Positions 1 to 13,944 of a DNA stretch of 64,000 nt are shown here, piece after piece (position 1 is the first letter of the stretch; every line of letters begins with the position of its first letter). The position numbers and the translations under genes are program-made. Source of the DNA: Brugia malayi (taxonomy: Eukaryota > Nematoda > Chromadorea > Rhabditida > Onchocercidae); assembly GCF_000002995.4 (NCBI RefSeq), contig NW_025062475.1:8436187-8500186 (forward strand), in the 5' to 3' direction. A model generated the notes under the pieces. The model worked only from the letters and a program-made list of their open reading frames with translations, was not told the origin of the DNA and ran no database searches.

Positions 1-280
1 ATGGCAGGTACAAACACGTACAAACAAATGATGGTGTTCAGAAGCAGAAACGAAGTTTCAAAAATTGAATTTTGCTTCTTAAAATGTGTAGTTCATTTAA
101 TGGCAGCCTATAATTACGCTATAATTACAAATACCAAATACTGCCTTTTAAAAATTGGGCGTGACGTTTCATTTCTGAAAAACGATGAAAATATAAGTTG
201 TGAACAATGTAAAGTAAATATAATGAACAGTGTAGAATTTCTCTAGCCTAAACATTCCATCCGAAGGAATAACCTGAAAG

Positions 281-457
281 CTAACCAAGTACAGGTATTG
301 TCTTTTTAGGTGTTCGAGTAGGCGATTCAGATGCATTATTCTCAAAAATTGACGATCTGAAAGTATTTGAAACTTTCTTGGAAGGCGTCACTTGCTCCAC
401 ATTAATACCAAAGATACGTTCACGTGTGTTTGTTGATGGACCGTTGCGTTTCGGGGT
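281..457 (-). CDS. Last exon of a Jupiter-like (JPT/HN1-type) protein, partial
   Basis: A 59-codon exon in phase 0 follows an acceptor ending TTGCAG (458-460) and runs to a TAG stop at 281-283. It encodes a basic, Ser/Thr/Pro-rich tail with the pieces RERIFG, VTPSKK and FRSSIF, and ends PVLG. The spacing of RIFG, a TP-S/G-K motif and SSIF recalls the C-terminal half of Jupiter microtubule-associated proteins, but the match is short and from memory. No further exon could be joined with confidence. The basic first exon at 7123-7202 lies upstream on the same strand and could belong to this gene, but intermediate exons are missing and it would have to overlap the secreted gene at 6373-12704. The exon call is moderate; the family name is tentative. 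Confidence 0.38.
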   Translation of the reverse strand, partial: TPKRNGPSTNTRERIFGINVEQVTPSKKVSNTFRSSIFENNASESPTRTPKKTIPVLG

Positions 458-3400
458 CTGCAATCAAGTGCACTCATGCAATCAAATGCAAAAGGACAAA
501 AAGTTTTTTTAAGCTAACTCGATAATAAAAAATTTGTTTATTTAAATAACAATTTGTTTTTTCACTGCCGAGTATATTTTTCATTTTTTGTACTGTATAT
601 ATTTTCCGAAAAAAAGAAAGTTTGGTGGCACAAAGCTCGATATATTGGAAGTTGCGAACTGACCAATAATAAGGAAATTTTCAAATTTTAAGTTCCTAAA
701 CTATCAAAAACTTGTTTAGGCACAACGATGCATAATTCTTTTAAGAAAAGTTGAGTGAATATTATTTGAAGTCTTTAATTTTATCTCGCTAATTAATAAT
801 TGCATTATCAAATTTCAGTGAAACAAATTCTCTTAATAAAGAAAAAAAAAAACCATTTATAGTAATTGTATGTCTTAGAGCAAATTAAACTTAAAACATC
901 ATTGACTGTTACAGCATCTCTTCTCCTACCTTGGAACACTTGTACAGTTCTTTTTTTCCCAGTTTTACTCCAGTTTAGCAAATATTTCTTCCACATTGCA
1001 ACGAATCATCCTTTTCAGCCACTTTTTTCTTTATACATTGCAATTAACTGACAATTATCAAAACTGATCATGTTAGGAGTGTTATGCGCTACATTCCAAT
1101 GTCACTATCACGGCTAACGTGTATCTTAAACAAGCAAGTATGACCAAGTCTAAGAAAAAACTTACCGTTGTTTAAATTAATTTTTATTAATTCATCTTTT
1201 TTTCTATTAATTTTCGTCTTTTTTTTACTAATTCAACCAATCTTCTAAAGTTTAGTTTAGTTTTAATCATGGCATACTTCAGCTAAGTTATTTAATTTTT
1301 CTCCGTTTTTAAAAAATAAAGCCTCTATCATTATCCCAATTATCAATACCTTTAAGGAAAGAAGCCCCAATTTGTAATTTACTCGCACCACCTTAATAAT
1401 TCCAATTTAAGGCCAAACAAGCTTATCTTTGTTAGTGACAATCCCTCCAATATTCATTTCGAGGATGGACTCAATTTCTTCGCTGGTTGTTGATTCTGTT
1501 TCTTCACTAACTGGACCTTTCTAGCCATTATGAAATTGAAGATCATACAGCTCAAGCAGATAGTTCTAGACACTACGGCAATTACTTTTATGAATCTGAA
1601 GACATTATCTGAATAGTAATTGCAGGATCACGTCAAGAATGCGCAGGATATTACGGTTGGTACTTGGTGATTCATAATAATAAATTAGTAAATTTTTTGC
1701 TGTATTCCCTTATTTTCGAATTAGTGTAAACGATTCATATTATTCACTGTGTATTCATTGAGAAGGGATGAAACTACCTTCTCGAAAAAAGGAAAGAAAG
1801 CATGACGAGTATGCAAATTTCGTTTTGTTTTCGTGCAAACAATTTTTGATAGGAGTCAACTAACTTTTAAACTTAAGCTGTATTTGAAAATGTTTAACAA
1901 TTATTGAAGATTATAAAGACAGCCAATGAGAGATGCAAAAACTCCTGATAAATATTTAAATTAAATTACTACTAAACAGTCCTCGGTATAGAACAACTCA
2001 CAAAACAATTTACAGTACTGACAGATTCATCTGGGTTTTCGCTGTTTCAAAATATCCGAATAAATAAGATAGAATATATGGGGCTAAAATGTTAGCAGAA
2101 GACTTTGCGTTTCAAAAAAACGACATAGAATATTATAAGCATTTAAATGATCCTAATACTAGATCCAAATTTCTTATTTTTTCATATATTTCATTTCAAT
2201 TAGTTTAATAACTAAAAATAAGTGGCTTTACAGAAATTTCTTTTTTTGCTCATTAGCAGGCTAAATGCGGGAAAGAGATATGGTGGAAAATGAGGAAAGT
2301 ATGCAAATAGTGCAAAAAGTGAATCTTAGTATTCCTATTTTCCAGATGTTTCTGGAAGAGAAGTCTGAAAGATTCTAAGTGCAAAATTCTAACAGGTCAA
2401 TTACCCGTTGTAATAGTGGGCCTATTATCAAGTAAGAGTTACCGATTTTTATAAACAAACAGTGTAATTCTTAGTTGCGTGACAAAAACTGAACAAATGA
2501 GCTTTATATTAAAGTTTAATGAAGATTAGTATAAAACCAATACCATAGAGACATTCAATTAAAAACCTAACTAGTGAGACAGTAATGCATTTTATATTTG
2601 CTGTCTTTATTGTACTAGTAATATTAGTAAGAATAGAAATAATAGAATGAGTTTTACCATCGAAATCCTGATCCGATAGTATTCAGTAATTCATTCACCC
2701 TATACTTTAGAAATGTTTGTGTTGTAAGCCGAAGAGACAATAAATATGAAAAAAAAAAAAAAAAAAACAACAAGCGCTGTTGAAAGTTTTGGATCAATAT
2801 GCACATTTTCGTTTCCTATTCTATGCAAATATGATAAGTACTTTTTTATTTCTGTAATTATTTCCTGGAGTAAATGCATGAATAACTAACTGATTGCCAT
2901 TCATCGCAAATACTTTTCTCACGATTGTTGTGCAAAAATGCATGACAAATTATCTAAGTATCCGTTTTATGGCCTTTGTTACTTTCAGCTTCTGATGATA
3001 AACTATCTCAGCGAATTCATAAACATTTTTAAAGTGGTTTCCAGGACATGTTTCACACTTTCTCAATATACCATTTTACCATTGCACTCTAGTTCACTGC
3101 TATATTTCTTTGTAGTTAGGAGCTGAAAACTTCTGGTTTATTAGCTTTCTGGTGAGACAATAATTCATAAGTTTGCACAGAAATGCCCCACTTAAAAGGG
3201 AATTATTCTCAAGAAAAGGATTCCGGTTGGTCTAAAAATATATTGGAAGTAAATATACTCGGAAATAAACATTATTCAAATGAACCGGGCCAATTAAATC
3301 AACTTAAGATTTTAAATGACCTCATTTTTCATATCAATCATTTAAAATTTTAACTCAATTTATTCTCCCTCTGTAAACAAATATACATATAATAATACAT

Positions 3401-6372
3401 ATTCAGAGATTTGTTGACATAATATAGCTCCGGTTCTAAACGGATTATGTTACTGCTGTTGTGTTTTGTTGTTGTGTCCCTTCTTTAATAGCCTATAGCG
3501 GCAGGCCTTTCAATAACAATCGCTAGTAGCAAGTGTACAAACATGGTCCTGTCAACTTTAAAGGAAAGCTAAGTCAACAAATTCTAGAGAATGCTTTAAA
3601 ACAAGAATAATCCTTCCTGATAATAATTCAATGTCCCTCCAAAATGTTGACTCAAAACAACATCTTTTGAAAATAATATACGAAGATTAGATTAAAGCTT
3701 ATTAGCTGAATTCAGACAAGACTACCAAGAAGGCAATTAATAGTAATAAAGAAGATTGGACAACTGTAAAAATTAAAAATAAACTGGACAATTATTGCGA
3801 ATAGTATAGCATTGGAGATGAGACAAATATCTCACTAAAGCAGTAAAAGAAAATTATTATCTTTTTACGTACCACTTCTCTCCCTCTCTCGCTCTCCTGT
3901 CAAAATCTGCTTAATGAATTCAGAAAATTCATAAACAATTCGTTACGCTATATTTAGCGTTACAGTCCAGAGGGATGATTAGTACCAAGAAATTTTCAAG
4001 CTTGAACACACTGTTTACTGACCATACGGACTGGACAGTCTGAACAAATCGACAGTGAATAAAACGAATAATAAGACGATTTCACAGTAATTATGAAGAA
4101 ACAAATACTTAAATGTATATTTAAATGCAAGCGTCTACCTCCAGCTGATGCCACGAAAAAGGAAAAAGATGAGTCACCGCTAAACTAAACTTAAAACGAG
4201 TGATAATTTCCATGTAGTTAGGATTAAGATTAAGCGAAGGTTATGACGTACTCCTTCGTGCATACAAATTCCAATAAAATCTGTTCTATTGTGGATCCAG
4301 CCTTATGAATTTGTAATTAGCAATGTTTTGTCGGCATATCTGATGTGAATATAAAGCGACAAACAAAACAAAAGGAAACATACGTTATGATTGATTGCAT
4401 GGCTGTTTATTATTGTACCATTAGTAGAATTGGTGGTGCTGTTGCTGTCCGACATTAATACTCAGAAGAGACAGACACTAGTTATAGCAATGATTGAGCA
4501 CTCTCTCAGCAGCTAAAATTTAACATTTAAAGCTCTAAAAAGTTGGAATTACATCAACAGTGGCTCAAATGGAGCATTTCTTATGAGTCGGAAGATACAA
4601 CTTTCTGGAAAATCAAGTTAAATTAAACAATTTCTAAGCTGAACTCCGACTACTATTTAATATGAGAGAATGAAACAAAGAAGGAGTGTGTCTCCTTCCG
4701 CCTCTCTCACAATAGGATGAATGAAGTTTGAGCTCCAAAGGGATGGACGGACAATTGTTTGTCTTTTCCTCCTTCCATTTTGACGTGGATAGACGGGCGC
4801 ATTGGGTAGATTGTGCCTTCCAATTGTTCGTCTCCGTCGAATTTTAAAAGCCCATAGAAGGGGGAGGGGAGATGTTAATTGGTTGTCGAGACACTACTCC
4901 ACTCATACGCCCCACTCTACCCCTTCAGGCTGATAGTAGAGCGGTTGAGTTCCCTCCTCGCTGTTAACTGCATCCTACAAGGATATCGCGGATGGGTAAT
5001 GGTCCAATACCGCTCAGTCCGCTAACTTTACAAAGTATTCATCTTAATGAAACACTTTGGAATAGCAAAAGAATGAACTACATGGGCAGAAGCGCAATAA
5101 ATGTCGATTTTAATCCAGCGGTAAGAGACAACGACTGCTAATATCACATTAACAAAACCGCCAGAAGTTCTATTAGATGACCAAATAACAGAACTGATTA
5201 TTGTTATGCTTATAATTCTAGTGCTAGTCATCAGAATCAACTGAGATTACCCATATTCATTCAGCTGATCAACCAAACAATCAGTCATTAACCAGAACCA
5301 TTTTTAAATGTGACTCAGTCATTTGCTTATCACTAAAGTTTGAATGAAATTAAAAGATCGATTGATAACAGTGATGTTCAGGAGGTTGATTATTTCACAT
5401 TAAAAACACTAAGCATGGCAGTTTAAAATATCTTCAAACAAACGGTAGAGATGTCATGTTCTGTAGTCACGGTATATTTGCAGTACTTCATCCTTAGAAC
5501 TTACTGGCGCATATTCACGTGGAGTAAGAATATTGACTCAGATTGAATAAGCTTCGCACAACAATTTTTCTTCTCCTCACAACCTATGTTTCCCGAAAAT
5601 GACTCGTAATGAGTTATTTAATGAATAATTTTCTTGCATTATACAACAAAGTGGAAGATATCGTTTGATGCAAATGTGTAACAGTATAAAATTACTTCCC
5701 TATATCTAGATCCACATAACACAATTACTGTTTTGCTTTTATTACCGAAATTGTGGTCGATTAAAATTTGAAACGATCTTCCAAAACACAAGTGTTATTG
5801 AACCAAAAAAAAAAAAAAACTTAAATTCAATTGCTTCAGAGTAAGAATGCGAAATAGTTTCAAATCAAATGCAAATTTTAAACCAGCTTGAATCACATCC
5901 AAAACTTTATTTTACATTCATTGGCGTATTAAGGACCAGAAAAAAAAAAACCGGAAAAAAGACAGAAAAGAAATCACTGTTTTTGTAGGTTTAAAATTAT
6001 GAAATTGCAAAATTTCCCAAATAAGATTTAGATCGCGGTAGTAACTATTAAAGCGTCCTGAAACTCTTCCATTCTTTTTATTCCACTTAGTATCTAGCGT
6101 AACCGATTCGTACAACTGACATTAATTCCGATTGAATTTCGATGTCAATTTCCAAACATTTAACTGATTTTTTTGGAAAAGCCAGTGGAGCAATTTTTCA
6201 GAACAGTGACTCCTAATTTCTGGAAGATGTTTATATGCTTATCTACGAATTACTTTATCCATGTGCATGAAGTGTTATTGGGAAAACAAAAATATCAACG
6301 TGATCAAAGAACTTTATACAAATTGATGAATTAAGAAAAGCAGTGCAGCATGAAGAAGAGGAATTCTAAAGA
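458..6372. other. Intergenic stretch without a supported gene
   Basis: I see no chain of exons with matching phases here. The stretch holds A/T homopolymers (for example about 2750-2767 and 5806-5818), short coding-like islands near 1417-1690 on both strands, and a less AT-rich block at about 4680-5010 that may be a promoter or 5' end. A short open segment at about 5985-6115 on the minus strand is not supported by clear splice sites. Confidence 0.5.
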
Positions 6373-9300
6373 TCAATCCGCAATGGACTGCACCTTCTCG
6401 TAAAGATACTGCTGCTTGTTCACATTCAAATATGGTTTCAATTCACATTTCATGGTTGTTGGATGTGGTGCATAGGGATGACAGCAACATCGACATACAC
6501 TCGTTCCATCAGGCCTAGAAATGGTTTGTAAATCTTATAGTGAAGATTGGTCAAAGGAATAGGTACGAAGTATGAGGCTGATGCTCACTTTAAAAGTAGC
6601 TCTCTTTCAAGATGGCTCTAAAAATACTTTGTTTACATAGAGGATATCAAATATGTGCATTATTCTTTTACAAAGAGTTTTTTTACTAATTAATCGTGAT
6701 TAAGAAAAAATATCAATTAAGAAAGAAATTTTATTTATACTGATCCATGTGTTGGAAAAATCACTTGTACAATTTCCTTTTTTTCAATGAGAACACATAG
6801 GTGGTTAAGATTCAATTCAACAATAATTAAACATGTTATCTAATAAAATGGCTTATATAGAAATTAATTTATGTCTCATAATGAGTAAAAAATCAATAAA
6901 TTATTATTCTGACAAAACCTCTTTGCAGATTTAAATATATCAGCGCAAAATTATAAATAAAACCAGTTCGTTATCATCCGCATGTAAGGTCTATATCATC
7001 TACCTTTTTTATAGTGAATTCAAAAATTCTAAAAATAAGGGTAGTCCAAATGTGAAAGAGAAAATACTGAAGAATTTTAGACTAAAAGTTGAGTTTGAAT
7101 TTCTAATGTAATGTGAAATTACTGCTGAATAACGTGGTCCTCCGTTTCTTCTTCTTCCTTCCCCCTCCCGGCGATTTCGCCTTTAAATCCCTTCCCTTCA
7201 TTCTGAAATGGGAAATTGATACACTAGAAAAAGAAAAAAAAAAAAAAAAACGATAAAGAAGATAAACAAAACGGTGAATGAATGAACGTAATGTGGCACT
7301 AATGTGTAAACAACATGCAAAAGAAAGAGATGATTTAATACACCTTTCCTGAATTTCTTGCCTAATAAAGTTTTTGGGTGTGCGAAAAGTGGTGCACAAC
7401 GGATGAGCACAGAATAGAGACTGAGAAAGTAGCATTTTAAGATCTATTTACCTCACATTATCAGTGCGGGGGAAAATTAAAGACTCAGTGACGTTGGGAA
7501 TTAACTTCAAACTTCAATGGTTCTTTATCTTTTTTTACAAACCAAATTGCACTTTTGAAACAACAATTTCAAGTCTTAAAAAAAATTTAGATGCCTAAAG
7601 ATTCTTCAAAGAGTGATGAAAATATTATCAATAGGTATTTACTTTGTACAAATTTACCTCACAGATAACAAGATGATAAAGAAGAAACAAGCCAATATCA
7701 GCAATGAAGTAAACCAAAGATAAATTAAAAATATTTTGAAAAGACACGATAATACTGAACTTTTGTTACCATCGCTATCTTATAGACTATCAACAATCTG
7801 ATTTCTTTGGTAAGAATGAATTTTGGTGATAAGTTGAAAGAAGCATATCTGAAGAATCTGAAAACAAATGGTCCAAAAAATGATTTCACTTTGGATCTTA
7901 GATATATCATCAGAATGCAATTAATGAATTATAGACCACTGGTGATTCAGATTTTTTCATGTTTCAGGTCCGAGCCAGAAATTTTCAATTTGAATACTAA
8001 TAAGAAGAGGAGAATTGAATAGAACAGCCAGTTAGCACCTATTACTGTCAAAATATCAAACCTGATAAGCTCAAAACTTATCACTAAATTTAACAAAAAC
8101 ATACTTTTTACTCTTTTCCCACTACTTCTTTTACTGATTTTTTTTTCTTGAAGTTGTTGCTAATGTACCGGTCCTGTTTTCAATGAATACTTCCAGATTA
8201 ATTCCGATGGAAATACAGCTTCAGCTACTCGAAAGTAAAAGAAAACATGCATGACACGCTTCAATTATTTGCTAAGAACAGTTAATCAGACTCATATTAA
8301 CAAGTTACATTTAATATTGATTACAAAAGGAACAAACTTTGTTTGCGGTGTGCAACTTAGATAATCAATTTTATCGATAATCTCTTGCATAGTATGCGTT
8401 ACATTGGGAAGTTTGATATTGGGATTCGGCCAATGTTTGCAATCTCCAACATATTTCGATTCACATGCCTCCGATTGATCTACTCCATCACAAATACGTT
8501 CCGCAACGAAAAGTGGATTGATCATATCAACTGTACCACTAAATTTTAGTAATGTCGATTTTTTGCCGGACTCAACATCGGTTTATAGGTTATGCAGTTA
8601 TGCATTTATTTCTAAAGTAGCAGTAAAAGTTCTAAAATTTAATAATTTTTGAAGTTTCGACAAATCCGAATTTTTAATGGCATTCAGGATTTTGTAACCT
8701 GTATTTACTATTTATTCACCATGTGCTTAAAGCAAGCAGTAACTCATAAATCAGTAACGTAACATAAATTTTTTAAAATACTTAAAAGTTGGAATAGAAA
8801 TTGTTAAATATGTTTCGCATACTGCAACGTTTAACTGTAGATACAATTTTAGCATACCATATAAACTTAATACAAAATAATTTTCACAGCTTTATAGCGA
8901 GATCTATCATAACAATAGTCCAATCTTAATTCCGAACTGACATAGCATAAATGAAAAAACTTAAATAAAAAATCCAATTAACATGCACTAAAAGATAGGG
9001 TTTCCTTCTGGAATTACCGCTGAAAAGAAAAGGGACAAAAAAAGGAATATATGAAACAATTTCATATTGCAAAATGGGTTCCATAAGTATAAAAGGAAGT
9101 TAATTTTCAAAAGCACTTTTCGAGAGAAGAATATCTGTTACGAGATATTTCACTATCTGTTATTTGCCTTTTTTTAAAAAAAATCATATATTAATTCTAT
9201 TGCTGTGAACTAACCGTCGGTGACATTGCCTTCCACAACTCTGCTGATAAGAGCATTGTCCACATTGATGTTGACTGATAGTGATGTCGCGCAGATAATT

Positions 9301-12300
9301 ATAGAAATTGTTGAAAGCCTGAAATTAATTAATATTAATGAGCTAGAAGATAAGTTTCCATTCTATTTGACCTTCTTTTGGCTTCTGAAAGATATATAAG
9401 CGAGATCAGGAAAGCATTTTTCTCACTGAAAATAGGAAGTAATGTAATTTAAAGCCCATTTGCTTTTGCTTATTTCAAATTAAAATCTTCAAGTCGACAG
9501 TGAACAAAATATTGGTATCCTCCGACTAGCACTAAACTGACAAAAAAAAAAAAAAAACTTAGTTACATCGTTTCATCTGACGACCTTAACTGGAAATTTT
9601 TTTTTAGATTTTTTTCTAATTTTTAAGTCTTTTAATTTAGTGGAAAATTAATTTTCATTGTTTGTAATCGTAAATATTAATAAGAATCTATATTTCGAAT
9701 ATGAAACTGGTAAAAGTAAATAACAAAATTAGAAATAAAAGGGAAAGAATGACAATGATGATGTACATATTCGAGGTCATTCTGAATTGTACCATAATAA
9801 TAATTGCCCAAATGAAAGCGCTTGGGAAGTAACAATTGAATAATATTTGACAGATAAGATCTACAATTGGTAAAAAGAAAAACGAAGATCTTAACCTGAC
9901 TATTCCATCTAGCTTTAAGAAAATGAACTTCTAGATTCACAAGTATTTTGACTCTAAGGAACAAGTTTTCCATTGATGAATACCTCAAACAAGAATCTCT
10001 TGTGGATTTCACTGATTTTCACAAAATTATACATATGTATTTAATCTTTCTGAAACAAAATTTTTTCTTGAGATTTGGTATCTTGCCTGGAATGGCTCAT
10101 ATTGTACTATATAATAGCTTCAAAATAATATTTCTGGAATGATTGTGTTGCAGGTGCTTTTCGAGATTTCTTCGTACTTTTAAAAATTAGGACGCACCGA
10201 TAAAATTGCTTATTCAATATAAACTATCACGACACTCCAAAAAAGCCGGTGAAAAAATATGACGTCATCCTTTCTGTTTAATCTCTACTATTTTCTGCTT
10301 AAGCCAACAACTTGCTGGCTTCGAAATTATCGATGCATTAGAAAATGTAACGACGATTGTTGGTTGATTTGGTTATGTCTCTTCGAAGGTTATTCACATT
10401 TGTATTTATGCTTTGTCATTTGTTTCACTCTTGGGAGAGAAATAAGTAGAACTTTCAGTGACATTTCCAGTGATTCAAATTAAAATTTCAAAGTGTTATA
10501 GGAAAAACTTTTCTCAATGTATGGAGCAATTGAAGAGACTGAATAATTTCGGAGCGGGTATGAGCTGTTTGTGAAAATATGGTATTTTTAAAAAAAGAAT
10601 ACATCATGATATTAGTAATAAAAGCTCTGATTGAGAGTTGAGTTTTGGAGCAATTACCTATTTCGATATACCTCACTTTAACACTACGATCGAAAAAGAC
10701 GCTGCTGATAGACAGTTAAGCGGAATAAGCCATTCTCAATCCACAAGAAATTGGTCAATTTAAAAATGAGTAATCTCATTAAAAAAAGACACTCCTCCAC
10801 AATAATATCCATTAGTTAATACAAGCGAAAACCATGTTAATTTTAATATTGATTTCAATTTTCCAAAAATATTCATCCATTAATAATTAATATTCGAAAA
10901 ATTTAATATTGCTGTTATCTAAAAGTTTTTACAGAGAACAAATTTTTTCAAAGGATAACAAATGACCTACTTAAACGTATATTTCACTGCTCACGACAGA
11001 TCATTGAAGATTAGATCCTAATCTGCGACGAATAACAAATATGCGCAACAACGTTGTTGAACTTTAAAGTGACTACAAAATATAGTTCATTGCACAAACA
11101 GAGTATATCGAATAATTTTTGACCTTCTTTTAAAACGAAGTAATAAATCTTGAAAAATGAAGTAATAAATTTTATTTAGTGAGGTTACCCATTTTTAAAT
11201 TGACCAATTTCTTGTTGAAGAACCACCTAGAAATTTAATTAAGAATTTGGAGATTTGATGTAAAATCTATAATTGTTTTCATTTGAGAATCAACTGATAC
11301 TTATTGTGTTGTTACTTTTCAAATCCACTATTACCATCATCACAGAGTTCAAGGAAAAATATTTTCAGAAGAATTTGGTAAATGTTTCTAAAAAATGAAT
11401 TTTAATACAAGAAGAAAGAAAAAATAAGAAAAATAAGGAAAAAAATAAGTATATAACTAGGCAACTACGAATTCAGGATTAAGGATTAAGGAGAAAATTT
11501 TTGTCGCATTAGTATCTGTCATTGGTTGATGAAGTACATGAAACTTATGTGTAAGTAATATACAAGTTTATATATAGTAATTAAAAAAATAAAGTCCTAG
11601 TAAAAGCAGTAATAAATAATTCTGTTAGGAAAAAGACAATATATACTACAGTGCATAAAATATTCATGGTAAAATCGCTGGAAATCTTGTCTTTACCATT
11701 GTGTCCATATTAAAATATTTTTGTCTCCAAAATCAAAAGAAGAAACTTGAATTCTAAATGGAACTTACCACGCTCCAACGTTCCCGTAAAAGTTTGAAAA
11801 AGATATGTGAACGGCAACCGTTCTTGCCAGGCAGTAATTGATCAAAATAGGAATTTTGCCATCGTGGATTATTACCTTTTAACCAGATACATGGACCCCA
11901 AGCTGTCCACTGGGCGCAATTATCCGCCTGTACTGCATTTCCAAACATTGATGACAATTGTGCTTCTGAAAGTGGTTAGAAGCATAGAAATTTTTCTTTA
12001 GAAGCAGCTTAATTTCAAGTAAGTAATTTCTGGTGGATGGAATAGTTTTCTAATAGAATTTCTAATGTTTTCCGCTTTTCAAAAAAATGAATTTACTAAG
12101 AAATGGAAAGAAGCTTTCAAAATAAAAAAGATATGAAAACTAAGTTGCGATAATTTCTAATAAAAACAATTCCCAATGTTGAAAGAATATGCACTAGTAA
12201 AATCGAGCAACATTTATCCCAATCTCAAACAGAAAATATAACTAATATTTGTGAATCCTACAAGTCAAGCCTATTCACTAAATCCAGAAATTAATCAAAA

Positions 12301-12704
12301 AAGAATGAAGGACCAAATATGATTTCAAGCCTGATTTACTCGAGTGCTTTGTGCGTTGTTTACTTATTTATTTGAAGTAAATGTCTGCAAGCACATGCAA
12401 TATAAGCAGAACTGCTGATCTTAAAAATAAAATTCGAAGACATGGAAATGAAAACAATTAGAATAAATGATTAGCATAAGTCAAAAGCAAAGGTTCAGCT
12501 TAACTGAACATAGGTACTAATTATCTTCAAAGTTGTAGTCAAGCTCATTTCTTAGCAAGATAAGTAACGAACTCTTGGACTGAATGTATCCATCAAGTTA
12601 AAAATCAATTACAAAACAGAAAAATGAAATATGAAGCACTAACCTACGTCATTTGAGGAAAGAGTGAAAACGATGGACGTAATGACCAACGATGCTATTA
12701 CCAT
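6373..12704 (-). CDS. Secreted cysteine-rich protein with TSP1-like and LDLa-like segments
   Basis: Five exons join in phase: 12704-12644, 11965-11769, 9318-9215, 8538-8338 and 6514-6373, giving 234 residues. Residues 1-17 (MVIASLVITSIVFTLSS) are a signal peptide. A thrombospondin type-1-like start, CAQWTAWGPC, follows at about residues 36-45, then paired cysteines CGQCSYQQSCGRQC, an LDL-receptor-A-like piece ICDGVDQSEACE, a further C-W pair, and a final cluster CRCCCHPYAPHP. The protein is therefore extracellular or secreted; its partner is unknown. I do not recognise a named orthologue. The donor of exon 4 is GTTTGT and restores an exact AAG codon with the last exon, which supports the join. 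Introns are long (0.7 to 2.5 kb). The start is the first ATG before the signal peptide; the gene is divergent from lin-37. Confidence 0.72.
7123..7202 (-). CDS. Orphan basic first exon (possible SL-spliced start)
   Basis: The sequence CCCATTTCAG is followed after one base by ATG (7201-7199), and the reading frame encodes MKGRDLKAKSPGGG and then a run of Lys/Arg, with a possible GTAATT donor after 26 codons plus one base. This block is clearly richer in G and C than its surroundings. The arrangement is typical of a trans-spliced first exon. It lies inside the last intron of the secreted gene at 6373-12704, on the same strand, so it may be an alternative promoter or the start of a downstream gene. 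No second exon could be assigned. Confidence 0.3.
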
Positions 12705-13944
12705 ATTGCTGAACTATTGGTAAAATGTAAGGTGAAATAGATGACAAGGTGATAACAATAAGAACGACAGTAACAATAGCAGGAAGTTTTGTTCAGGAGG
12801 AAGAAAATAAAAATCAACGATACTAATTAATCTAGACGTACCCTTCACTGACCAACAATCACAACGATAGTGATAACGATCGCCAATATAATGACAGTTG
12901 TGACAGATACAGATATAAATAGAGACTGAATGATAGAAGGGAAAGAATGGATAAATGGATGTGATGTCCACTAACCAACTAACTATCCAATCTATCATTC
13001 ATATCCGTCCCTGCTCAGTCCAGTTTCTTATCTTATTTGACATTATATGCTTTAATTACTAAATCATTAAAAAACCTGTGTCTGCGTGAAGATGACCCAG
13101 ATATCCACCCGTCCAGCAAACGTCATCGCCACATTATAAAGTATGAAATGATTCCATTAATTTCAAACTTCTTTATTGATTTTTTACCAGTTCGTTTTAA
13201 AAAATCAATGACTTTTCTATTCTGTAAGTCATTATAACATTAACTAATTTCAAGAAAGAATAGCACTGGAGCATGTTTGCTTCAAATCCTGCTTACTCAG
13301 GGAATAATCGAATCAAGTTCTCTTGCAATAGGCGATCTTCGGAGCTATCAATGAGATAATCAGTGTCTTGTCAAGGCTGACTATTATACACCTATTTATA
13401 AAAAGCAAAACGAGTGCTTATCATTCAATTTCTGAGCTATTTTGATATTAAAATTCTTTGTCTAAATATTTTACTATTGTTTAATATTTTATCTTCTCAA
13501 GAAACTTCCCAAAATCCCCACATAATTTGATAGGCTCGAGAGAAAACAGCACGGAAACTAGGTTTATCAGAGAGGGAAGTCCATCGAAGTGACAAACTGC
13601 ACCAACGACCATAAAATGACCATACTTGGAAGAATGAAATGTGAAGCAGTTTCATCGCGTCCTCCAACAAGACCGCGAAATTCAACTAGTTTTTGCCCCT
13701 TCAGTAATTGGTTTCGATGCGGTGTGTGCTTTTTTTCGTGGATATGTGGTGAAGCGCCATTCTATGCACAATTTCGCATAAGCTTACAACGTCGTAAATC
13801 TCTAATGAATCACTGATGGTTTAGGTAGATTTTGGATGACTGAAAATTTGAATGAAAATGGTAAATTACTTCCATTTACGTTGTGCGATTGGTAAATTTG
13901 ATCTTTGAGAAAAATAATCATTATGAGAACTTTTCAGAGGTAGG
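12705..13944. promoter_or_regulatory. Divergent intergenic region between the secreted gene and lin-37
   Basis: This 1.2 kb separates two genes transcribed away from each other and must hold both promoters. A moderately GC-richer block at about 13500-13810 lies close to the lin-37 start. Open frames in both directions are present but have no splice or start context. A TTTTCAG at 13931-13937 is a likely spliced-leader acceptor for lin-37, eight bases before its ATG (13945). Confidence 0.4.

Noticed and set aside
1..246. Open frame of 81 codons at the left edge, plus strand
   Set aside because: No splice context and no recognisable motif; length is unremarkable and it may be chance.
7103..7435. 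110-codon minus-strand frame
   Set aside because: Its left part is antisense-like low complexity; only the portion after TTTCAG at 7202 resembles real coding sequence and is listed separately.
10259..10483. 74-codon plus-strand frame with several Cys and Trp
   Set aside because: Lies in an intron of the secreted gene, has no splice partners and no known motif.
12714..12998. 94-codon minus-strand frame upstream of the secreted gene
   Set aside because: Tyr/Phe/Ile-rich, no start or splice context; lies in promoter DNA.
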